Source: Corynebacterium resistens DSM 45100
GTDB taxonomy: Bacteria; Actinomycetota; Actinomycetes; Mycobacteriales; Mycobacteriaceae
Length of the DNA: 64,000 nucleotides
NCBI RefSeq assembly: GCF_000177535.2
Contig: NC_015673.1
Location: forward strand, 1,612,001-1,676,000
Direction of reading: 5' to 3'
Below the pieces are notes generated by a model. That model worked only from the letters and a program-made list of their open reading frames with translations, was not told the origin of the DNA and did not search any database. Shown here one piece after another: positions 57,062 to 64,000 of the stretch (position 1 is its first letter; each line of letters begins with the position of its first letter). The position numbers and the translations under genes are program-made.

Positions 57062-58108
57062 ATGAGCTACGTCGAATCTAACGCCTACCAGCGAGATACC
57101 AACTATATTGACGACCGCATAGTCGCCGACCCGAAACATTTCGACGCATCACAAACTCCCTCCGGCCAGGGCCAAGGCTGGCGAGCCGAGCCAGGAAAGT
57201 ACCGACTCGTAGCTGCACGCGCGTGCCCTTGGGCACACCGTGCCGTAATCACGCGGCGCCTCATGGGACTTGAGGATGCGATCAGCCAGGGGCTCACCGG
57301 CCCCACCCACGACTGGCAGTCGTGGACTTTCGACCTCTCCGACAACTCCGTCGATCCGGTACTTGGGCTAGGCAAGCTTCGCGACGCCTACATGAACCGC
57401 TTCCCCGACTACCCGCGGGGCATTACTGTCCCCGCCATCGTGGACATCGAATCCAAAGCAGTCGTTACCAATGATTTCCGCACACTCGTTCCCGATCTCG
57501 CCACACAGTGGGGTGAATTCACCCGCGAGGGCACCCCGGATCTCTACCCTGAGGCACTGCGCGGGGAAATAGACGAGCTCGCCGATGAGATCTTCCACAA
57601 CGTCAACAATGGCGTGTACAAGTGTGGCTTTACCCGCAACCAGAAGGTCTACGAAGAAGCGTTCTCCGCGCTATTCGCGACCCTAGACAAGCTTGAAGAA
57701 CGCCTAGCGGGGCGTCGATACCTAATGGGTGACCACATCACGCTGGTCGACATTTATTTGTTTGCAACGCTCATTCGGTTCGACATGGTCTACCACAATC
57801 ATTTCAAGTGCAACCGGAACAAGATCACCGAGATGCCATCTTTGTGGGGTTACCTGCGGGATCTATTCCAGACTCCGGGTTTTGGGGATACCACCAATTT
57901 CCAACACATCAAGGATCATTACTTCCTCGTACATCAGGACATCAATCCAACTGGAGTGGTTCCCGTTGGACCAGATCCAAAGATCTTCTACACCCCGCAT
58001 GGTCGCGAGCAACTAGGCGGCAGCCCATTTGGTGAAGGTACCGCACCTGGCCCTGTGCGCAATGAGGACAGAGTTGAAGGCGACGAACTAGGGGCATTCG
58101 CACGCTGA
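57062..58108 (+). CDS. Glutathionyl-hydroquinone-reductase-like GST (YqjG/ECM4 family)
   Basis: A 348-residue thioredoxin-fold protein. The active-site motif ARACPWAHRAVI (near 54) has the catalytic Cys of xi-class GSTs. The GST C-terminal helical domain follows (LEERLAGRRYLMGDHITLVD near 215). HHF-type family residues YHNHFKCN are present. In glutathione users the enzyme removes glutathione from hydroquinones; corynebacteria make mycothiol, so the natural thiol is probably mycothiol. The C-terminal 40 residues are a species-variable tail. It appears to be a single-gene unit. Confidence 0.83.
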   Translation: MSYVESNAYQRDTNYIDDRIVADPKHFDASQTPSGQGQGWRAEPGKYRLVAARACPWAHRAVITRRLMGLEDAISQGLTGPTHDWQSWTFDLSDNSVDPVLGLGKLRDAYMNRFPDYPRGITVPAIVDIESKAVVTNDFRTLVPDLATQWGEFTREGTPDLYPEALRGEIDELADEIFHNVNNGVYKCGFTRNQKVYEEAFSALFATLDKLEERLAGRRYLMGDHITLVDIYLFATLIRFDMVYHNHFKCNRNKITEMPSLWGYLRDLFQTPGFGDTTNFQHIKDHYFLVHQDINPTGVVPVGPDPKIFYTPHGREQLGGSPFGEGTAPGPVRNEDRVEGDELGAFAR

Positions 58109-58151
58109 TACTCCACCTTCCACTGCCTCCCATTGCCCAGAAGCCAGAGCC

Positions 58152-59036
58152 TTAGTCCAAGTTGCTCGCTGCAGCGGCGTGAATACTGTCGGTAAGCCGG
58201 TCCAACATCACCGATTCAACCTTCCACCGCTGCCAGTACAACGGCACCTCAAGGCACGCCGGGTGCAATTGAACCAGACGACCATCGTCAATCAACGGCC
58301 ACACGGTCGATTCCGGGATCATCGCCCAACCCAAACCTGCTAGGACGGCATCAAGAATGCCGTCATAGGAAGGAATATGAAATTCTCGCCGCTCTGGCGA
58401 AGGAGTAAAAACCCCCAGCTCTTGGCTTAGAAACTCCACTTCCATCAGATCTTTGGACCCGAAACGAGCTGCTGGCAAGGTCTGCCAGTTAAACTCCCCC
58501 GCTGCAAAACGCCTCGCCATACTGGGGCTGCACACGGGCAGATATCTGTGCCGGCCAAGGTAATCGACTTCACACCCTGCCGTTGCCACCGATTCCGAGG
58601 TCACCACAGCCATACAGTCACCACGGCGCAACATCCTCAGCGAGTGTCGCTCGTCTTCCACGCTAATATTCAAACCTGCTCCCGGCCACGTTGCAGCATC
58701 TGCCAGGACCTGTCGAAACCAAGTAGCCAAGCTGTCCGCATTAATCACCACACTGAGTGGAACGGAGTTCAACCGCCCTTCCAGCTGTAGTTCGGCTTCT
58801 TTCTCTAGCAGCTCCATACGACGAGCAGTCTGCACCAGAATCTCCCCTGCTGGTGTAGCCGAAGCCGGGGATGTACGGCGCACTAGGATGCGCCCAATGT
58901 CGCTTTCCAAAGCCTTGATCCTTTGAGATACCGCCGATGCGCTTACACCCAGCGAGGCCGCTGCGGCGTCGAAACTGCCAGTATCCACTACTGCCAACAA
59001 AGTATCGAGATGTCGGAGTGCCCACTTCCCTGCCAC
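58152..59036 (-). CDS. lysG: LysR-type activator of the lysine exporter
   Basis: A 294-residue LysR regulator of the ArgP/IciA kind. The HTH is SFDAAAASLGVSASAVSQRI (21-40), and the effector domain follows from about residue 90. It is divergent from lysE, the arrangement in C. glutamicum, where LysG with lysine, arginine or histidine as co-inducer activates lysE. The 212-bp region between the genes should contain the LysG site. Confidence 0.9.
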   Translation of the reverse strand: MAGKWALRHLDTLLAVVDTGSFDAAAASLGVSASAVSQRIKALESDIGRILVRRTSPASATPAGEILVQTARRMELLEKEAELQLEGRLNSVPLSVVINADSLATWFRQVLADAATWPGAGLNISVEDERHSLRMLRRGDCMAVVTSESVATAGCEVDYLGRHRYLPVCSPSMARRFAAGEFNWQTLPAARFGSKDLMEVEFLSQELGVFTPSPERREFHIPSYDGILDAVLAGLGWAMIPESTVWPLIDDGRLVQLHPACLEVPLYWQRWKVESVMLDRLTDSIHAAAASNLD

Positions 59037-59248
59037 TAGAAAACCCCTTCACCACCTGTAGTGTTAAGCAGAACTAACCCATGCTAAGGAAGATTAGATT
59101 GCCTTGATTCAGTAGTTCATCCTAGCCTAAGTGACGGGCCGGCCACGACAGCTGCGCCCAATTGCACCCGCAGTGAGCACACTGCGAACAAGTACTGAAG
59201 TGAACACCGCACGTTAGTCGAAGTGGCGCTAGAGAGGGGTTGAGGATC

Positions 59249-60076
59249 ATGGCTCATATTTTCACCGCAGAAGGATTCCACGTCATGGTGCAGGGGTTCT
59301 TTTTGTGGGTATCGCTCATCGTGGCACTCGGCCCTCAGAACGCTCTCGTCATCAAACAAGGTTTGCGCCGCCATGCCCTAGGTGCGGTTTTGACCGTGTG
59401 CGTACTCTCTGACTTGTTGCTTGTCATCGGCGGAATCGCGGGCGTGGACTTCGTCGTTGAACGCGCCCCTTGGTTACTTGAGGTTCTGCGCTGGGCTGGC
59501 GTGGCCTTCCTGCTCTGGTTCGCGTTCGCAAACTTCAAGGAGGCTCGCAACCCTCGCGGAATCATGTCGGCTGGGGATAACTCCCAGTCTTCTTCCACCG
59601 ACGCCGCGCCGAACCCAAGCACGGTGACCGCCAGCTCTCACAAAACCAACGGCTCCGTCCCCATGAGTACTTCTGACCAAGGCGAAATGGCCTACTCAAC
59701 GGGGTCCCCTGTGGCCACACTGGAACGCACATCCACCGAAGTTGCCGTGGCTAAAACATCCGCCCCTGCCTCTCAGGCTACGCGAGAATCCATTCGCAAA
59801 CCCGTACTCGCTGCGATCGCTATGAGCTGGCTAAACCCCGGAGCCTTCGTCGATGGATTCGTAATGCTCGGTGGTATGGCCAATCAATATGGAGACTTGG
59901 CTTGGGCGCTTGGCATAGGAGCCCTAGCCGCAACAGTGATCTGGTTTCCTGCCTTGGGTTTGGGTGCCCGCGCTATGTCACATCACCTCGCTAAGCCCGC
60001 CGTCTGGCAGAAGATCAACATCGGCATTGGGATCTTGATGATTTTCATTGCCGGCCGGCTTGCGCTGGGTGTATAA
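59249..60076 (+). CDS. lysE: Basic amino acid exporter LysE with enlarged cytoplasmic loop
   Basis: A 275-residue LysE/RhtB exporter. The ATG at 59249 is preferred over TTG at 59240. The family opening GFFLWVSLIVALGPQNALVI is followed by helices to about residue 100. A hydrophilic Ser/Thr-rich loop of about 85 residues comes next, then MSWLNPGAFVDGFVMLGG and two more helices. The known protein has 233 residues, so the loop accounts for the extra length. It exports lysine and arginine when they accumulate from peptide uptake. Confidence 0.92.
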   Translation: MAHIFTAEGFHVMVQGFFLWVSLIVALGPQNALVIKQGLRRHALGAVLTVCVLSDLLLVIGGIAGVDFVVERAPWLLEVLRWAGVAFLLWFAFANFKEARNPRGIMSAGDNSQSSSTDAAPNPSTVTASSHKTNGSVPMSTSDQGEMAYSTGSPVATLERTSTEVAVAKTSAPASQATRESIRKPVLAAIAMSWLNPGAFVDGFVMLGGMANQYGDLAWALGIGALAATVIWFPALGLGARAMSHHLAKPAVWQKINIGIGILMIFIAGRLALGV

Positions 60077-60163
60077 CCCCCACGAAAATGTCCCCCACAA
60101 AATACATGGATGGGGCATTCCTAAGCTTTAGGTCTCAGGAGTGCCACACCCTGCCCCGGGTTG

Positions 60164-61441
60164 TTAGTGGACGGGGTTGCCTCCGCCGACAACGAGCCAT
60201 AGGGCTGCAGCACCGCCGACTGCGATGAGTGCGAAGATCCAAGCCGAAGCCAATGGGCGACGGGCCCAACCGCGGTTACGATCTACTGAAATTCGTCCCG
60301 GTCCGGTGAAGATCAGTGCCATGCAAATCAATGCCAGCAGTCCCCAAAGTTGGCTCTGAGGGCTCATTGCGTATGGCCAAAGATTGCCACCCGAAGCGCC
60401 TAAGTAGTGACCGGTAAGGAACGCGCTCACCACGGCACCAATAGCGGCACCCACTGGTGTAACGAGCCCCAGGATCAAAAGCCCACCGGCCGCTACCTGG
60501 CCAATGGATAGCCCCACTGCCAGTAAGTCTGCGAACTTGTACTGGGACAATAAGCCCTCGAGAGAGTTGAGTCCCGGGTTCCCTCCGAAAGCGAATAGAG
60601 TCTGCAAGCCATAGATCAACAGCAGCGCACCTGCCACTATTCGCAGCAGGAACAGGCCAAAGCCCATGGTGCCACGCTTGTCGTGGGCACTAGTTTCAGA
60701 AACGGTATCGCCTTGATCGCTAGCATCCACCGTCGCAGGATCCGGCGTTCCCGCACCAGCAGGGATGTGGCCTTCCTGGGCTGTGCCGTCACCGGTTGAA
60801 CTGCCGTCTACGGCATCACTAGCGGGGGCCTTACGCTCACCGCGGTTCTGTTCAAATTCACTGCTTTCGAAACTACGGGTTTCACCCTCGCCGGCTGCGC
60901 CCTTGTTTGCAGGCAGCACAGTCGTAGGCTGCTCTGCACTAGCAAAGAGAGGGCGTGCCGCCCCAGCCGGAGATGGCGAGGTCTTCTTAGAGTCAGGTTG
61001 AGCAGATTTTGGCGCTGACGATTCCGTCTTCAATGGAGCTGGTTTTGTTTGCTCCGATTGCTCCGATCGCGCGACTTCTTGATTGTTGGCCCCTACCTTG
61101 GCAGACTCTGGCGCCGTAGCTTCAGGCCGAGCTGGCTCTGGCTCCACTTCCTTGGGCTCAGCTAGGCCTAGCTGGGATGACTCTTGCCTTACTGGTTCTG
61201 GGCGCTGTGGTGCAATACGCTGTGGACGCGCGCGCCCCAACACGTCGTAGATATCACGGCGTGGTTTGTTTGGCGTGGATTCTCCCCCTGAATCCGTCGC
61301 ACCCTTCTCCTTTCGGTAAACGGGTACGTCAATATCAGAGGTGTCATCTGCGAAGAGGTCGTCCGCCTCCATGCGGCCGGCCGGCTTCGCTACACCCGGT
61401 TCGGTCTTTCGGTTGCGGTTACGCTTAGTCTCATCAGTCAC
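60164..61441 (-). CDS. DoxX-domain membrane protein with long disordered N terminus
   Basis: A 425-residue protein. The first 260 residues are charged and rich in Glu, Pro, Ala and Ser, without a fold I can recognise (segments such as RPQRIAPQRPEPVRQESSQ). The remainder is a four-helix DoxX domain (LRIVAGALLLIYGLQTLFAF, IGQVAAGGLLILGLVTPVGA, ALICMALIFTGPG) plus a final helix. The start is taken as GTG at 61441 because TAAGAT lies 7 nt before it, fitting a leaderless transcript; an ATG three codons earlier is the alternative. It sits between lysE and gatB, as an equivalent gene does in other corynebacteria. Confidence 0.72.
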   Translation of the reverse strand: MTDETKRNRNRKTEPGVAKPAGRMEADDLFADDTSDIDVPVYRKEKGATDSGGESTPNKPRRDIYDVLGRARPQRIAPQRPEPVRQESSQLGLAEPKEVEPEPARPEATAPESAKVGANNQEVARSEQSEQTKPAPLKTESSAPKSAQPDSKKTSPSPAGAARPLFASAEQPTTVLPANKGAAGEGETRSFESSEFEQNRGERKAPASDAVDGSSTGDGTAQEGHIPAGAGTPDPATVDASDQGDTVSETSAHDKRGTMGFGLFLLRIVAGALLLIYGLQTLFAFGGNPGLNSLEGLLSQYKFADLLAVGLSIGQVAAGGLLILGLVTPVGAAIGAVVSAFLTGHYLGASGGNLWPYAMSPQSQLWGLLALICMALIFTGPGRISVDRNRGWARRPLASAWIFALIAVGGAAALWLVVGGGNPVH

Positions 61442-61548
61442 ATTGCCCATCTTAGAACGCCAGCTGGGCAAAACTGGGGAGGCTTTCCGGCGCGTAACGC
61501 GCGGATGACCTCCCGCTAGTCAAAGCGTTTAGTAACTACCCCCACTAG

Positions 61549-63066
61549 CTACTGCAGCTTCTTCGCGATGAGCTGGTTCACCTGTGCCGGATCAGCCTTG
61601 CCCTTGGTGGCCTTCATCACGGCACCGACGATTGCGCCAGTGACCTTCTTGTTGCCGGCGCGGTACTTCTCCACGATGTCAGGGTTGGCAGCCAGAGCTT
61701 CATCCACAGCTGCTTCGATCGCACCGTCGTCACGCACAACCTCCAGGCCGCGGGCCTTAACGACCTCGTCGACATCGCCTTCGTCAGCCAACACGCCGTC
61801 GACAGCCTGGCGGGCGAGTTTGTTGGTCAACTTGCCCTCGGAAACAAGCTCAGCCACACGGGCAACTTGCTGTGGGGTGATGTGCAGCGCTTCCAGTTCC
61901 ACGCCCTGCTCATTAGCCTTCTGCGCCAGGTAGGAGACCCACCACGAACGCGCCTCAGCTGGTTTCGCACCGGCTTCGACGGTATCCACGATCAAGTCCA
62001 GCGCACCGGCGTTGACCAAGTCACGCATTTCCTCGTCCTTGAGCTGCCACTCTTCCTGGATGCGAGCGCGGCGAATCCACGGCATTTCTGGCAAGGTTGC
62101 GCGGATCTCTTCAACCCACTCTGCCGGTGCGAGTACCGGTGGCAGGTCAGGGTCGTTGAAGTAGCGGTAATCCGCCATGGTCTCCTTGGGGCGCCCCTTG
62201 GAGGTGGTGCCGTCCAGCTCCTGGTAGTGACGGGTTTCCTGAACGATCTCCACTCCATTTTGGAGGCAAGCTGCCTGGCGCTGCATTTCGAAGCGCACGG
62301 CTTGCTCCACGGACTTCAGGGAGTTGATGTTCTTGGTCTCAGTGCGCGTGCCGTATTCGGTAGCGCCCTTCTTCATCAGGGAAAGGTTGGAGTCCACACG
62401 CATGGAGCCCTGGTCCATGCGTGCATCGGAAACGCCCAGGGCCTTAACGAGATCGCGCAGTGCAGAGACGTATGCCTTGGCAACCTCTGGTGCTCGTTCG
62501 CCCGCGCCCTCGATGGGCTTGGTGACAATCTCGATGAGCGGCACGCCCGCTCGGTTGCAGTCGACCAAGGAGGCGGTGGCACCGTGGATACGGCCGCCTT
62601 CACCGCCGAGGTGCGTCAGCTTGCCCGTGTCCTCCTCCATGTGGGCGCGCTCAATCTCCACGCGCCACTCCGTGCCGTCTTCTAGCACCACATCGAGGTA
62701 ACCGTCATACGCAATTGGCTCATCGTACTGCGAGATCTGGTAATTCTTTGGCTGGTCTGGGTAGAAGTAATTTTTGCGCGCGAAGCGAGAATAGGGCGCG
62801 ATCTTACAATTCAGCGCCAGACCGATCTTGATGGCCCACTCCACGCCTTGCTTGTTTACTACCGGCAGCGCACCAGGCAAACCGAGGCTGCACGGATCCA
62901 CGTTGGTGTTCGGCGCATCTCCGAACTCCGCGGAGGAGGTGGAAAACATCTTCGTCTTAGTGGACAGCTCGACGTGAACTTCCATACCCATCACCGGGTC
63001 GAAGCGCTCCAGCACTTCATCGAAGTCCATCACGTCATCGGAGTAGTCATACACAGGCGCAGTCAT
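61549..63066 (-). CDS. gatB: Aspartyl/glutamyl-tRNA amidotransferase subunit B
   Basis: A 505-residue protein of the GatB/GatE family: [14 protein letters not shown] near the start, [42 protein letters not shown] and the C-terminal YqeY-like domain ([20 protein letters not shown]). It converts Glu-tRNA(Gln) or Asp-tRNA(Asn) to the amide form with GatA and GatC, which are not in the window. The ATG at 63066 has TAAGAT 7 nt upstream and no ribosome site, the same leaderless layout as the preceding gene; an ATG at 63096 is rejected. Confidence 0.95.
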   Translation of the reverse strand: MTAPVYDYSDDVMDFDEVLERFDPVMGMEVHVELSTKTKMFSTSSAEFGDAPNTNVDPCSLGLPGALPVVNKQGVEWAIKIGLALNCKIAPYSRFARKNYFYPDQPKNYQISQYDEPIAYDGYLDVVLEDGTEWRVEIERAHMEEDTGKLTHLGGEGGRIHGATASLVDCNRAGVPLIEIVTKPIEGAGERAPEVAKAYVSALRDLVKALGVSDARMDQGSMRVDSNLSLMKKGATEYGTRTETKNINSLKSVEQAVRFEMQRQAACLQNGVEIVQETRHYQELDGTTSKGRPKETMADYRYFNDPDLPPVLAPAEWVEEIRATLPEMPWIRRARIQEEWQLKDEEMRDLVNAGALDLIVDTVEAGAKPAEARSWWVSYLAQKANEQGVELEALHITPQQVARVAELVSEGKLTNKLARQAVDGVLADEGDVDEVVKARGLEVVRDDGAIEAAVDEALAANPDIVEKYRAGNKKVTGAIVGAVMKATKGKADPAQVNQLIAKKLQ

Positions 63067-63170
63067 GCGCTCCATCTTAGTACGACTGAATTCCAACTTT
63101 GGGTAACGGTCGGGGCTGGCAAAGACTAGCGTTATCTCAGCAACCTATATCGACCAGAAAGCCAGTCCCC

Positions 63171-64000
63171 GTGACTACTCCAGATCCCCATCCTGGGTCC
63201 TCCGGACCGGAAGAATTCGTCCCAGAAGAGTACCCGCCAGAAGAGTACGCGCCGCAATTCCTCGATCCGCAGATCATCTCTGCCCCACTTGTCAACGTGG
63301 TCCTTTTCACCCGCACCCCACGCCTAGAGGAGATCATTGCGGAACTTTCTACCCAATTCGGCGAGGACCTAGGGGAACTCCAAATCGATGAGCAAAACAA
63401 TGCAGTCGCAGTGGAGGTTTACGATGATCACCTCATCCATGTCACTGTCATTGATGAAGCTCCTGATGGGGAGACCTACCAGCTGCGCTACCACCCGATT
63501 CTCACTGGTGAGGGCACCGCGCTCGACGAAGTCTGTGCACAAGCCGTCGTCGCGATTTTGCCCTCCGAGGATCGTCTGCAGCTCAATAGGAAATTAATCG
63601 ACCCAAGGATAGGCAGTGCCATCATCCATGCCGTTACTACCGAGGCGATCGCCTCGGTAGAAAGCGCAGTACTCGTGCATTCTTCGCTCGCGGAGGCCAC
63701 GTTCAACGCAGGGTACTATCGTTACTTCGTTCAAGAAGATCGCCTCGAGGAAGTTCTGGCGTCGATCTGGATAGTCCAAGCCGAGGTGACTGACCAACCC
63801 ACCAACCCCCAGCCCACCAACCCCCAGCTCACCGACTCCCAGCTCACACCACCCAGCAATGCCTATACTGCGGGACTCGCGCCGCTGGGACATCCGGAAC
63901 TGATTTTCCGCAACACCACCATCGACCCGAATGAGTTGTACGAAAAGCTAGTCAACCTCGTGAACTACATCCTCAACGGCGGTGTTCTGCGTGCCAAGGA
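63171..64000 (+). CDS. Hypothetical protein, cut by the right edge of the window
   Basis: At least 276 residues from a GTG at 63171 (MTTPDPHPGSSGPEEFVPEE), open to the end of the window. A short acidic repeat (VPEEYPPEEYAP) is followed by an alpha/beta region (LVNVVLFTRTPRLEEIIAEL; HLIHVTVIDEAPDGETYQLR), a Pro/Thr/Gln repeat (TNPQPTNPQLTDSQLT) and GLAPLGHPELIFRNTTIDPN. The plan recalls DUF4261-type proteins, but this is a weak resemblance. It is divergent from gatB. Confidence 0.6.
   Translation, partial: MTTPDPHPGSSGPEEFVPEEYPPEEYAPQFLDPQIISAPLVNVVLFTRTPRLEEIIAELSTQFGEDLGELQIDEQNNAVAVEVYDDHLIHVTVIDEAPDGETYQLRYHPILTGEGTALDEVCAQAVVAILPSEDRLQLNRKLIDPRIGSAIIHAVTTEAIASVESAVLVHSSLAEATFNAGYYRYFVQEDRLEEVLASIWIVQAEVTDQPTNPQPTNPQLTDSQLTPPSNAYTAGLAPLGHPELIFRNTTIDPNELYEKLVNLVNYILNGGVLRAK

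Noticed and set aside
59118..59135. CCTAGCCTAAG as a DtxR half-site upstream of lysE
   Set aside because: Only one half of the palindrome matches and lysE control by LysG already explains the region.

Overview
The window reads as chromosome of a Corynebacterium. The core gene order (gatB, lysE/lysG, ilvD, an mscCG-type channel, ilvB-ilvN-ilvC, serA, leuB, a dnaQ-like exonuclease, an FAH-family gene, gltX) is the order I recall from C. glutamicum. Supporting traits are a DtxR-type iron box, a DesA3/reductase pair, a mycothiol-era GST-like reductase and several apparently leaderless promoters. I cannot name the species from the sequence alone.

Layout. 1-6.9 kb: VbhA-like antitoxin, a large secreted beta-propeller/phytase-like esterase, a DoxX-type membrane protein, then a ferredoxin-reductase plus fatty-acid desaturase pair. 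6.9-10.1 kb: repeat-rich ground with rtcB (RNA ligase), a small Q/E/K-rich repeat protein, dispersed hairpin repeats and tRNA-Glu(CTC) and tRNA-Gln(CTG). 10.1-18.4 kb: gltX, three tandem paralogous secreted esterases of the PHB-depolymerase/feruloyl-esterase type, a sugar-isomerase-like TIM barrel and a GNAT-like gene. 18.4-31.4 kb: an accessory block with a recombinase relic, a damaged tRNA-Pro(GGG), an IS3-family element, a four-gene iron-regulated uptake operon under a near-perfect DtxR box, an IS256-family element, a DUF559-like gene and an IS30-family element that has split a hairpin repeat. 31.4-37.7 kb: SDR, isochorismate synthase, FAH protein, DEDDh exonuclease and a cNMP-CBS-nucleotidyltransferase protein. 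37.8-38.7 kb: an IS6-family element with an 8-bp target duplication. 38.7-64 kb: leuB, a two-gene ABC transporter, serA, a COG0523 GTPase with a striking structured leader, a ProP-like transporter, a lipoprotein, ilvCNB with a recognisable leader-peptide attenuator, mscCG, a PH-domain membrane protein, ilvD, a GST-like reductase, lysG/lysE, a DoxX-domain protein, gatB and a partial gene at the right edge.

How it works together. The core supplies branched-chain amino acids (ilvBNCD, leuB), serine (serA) and amino-acid export (lysE, mscCG). gltX, tRNA-Gln, tRNA-Glu and gatB fit the indirect route to Gln-tRNA through mischarged Glu-tRNA(Gln). The accessory block adds an iron-starvation-induced transporter that combines an ECF-type importer with two half-size exporter-fold ABC proteins, without biosynthetic genes; import of a foreign siderophore is the best inference. 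Strongest points for follow-up are this operon, the Shine-Dalgarno-sequestering leader of the COG0523 gene, the family of dispersed hairpin repeats and the repeat protein beside rtcB.
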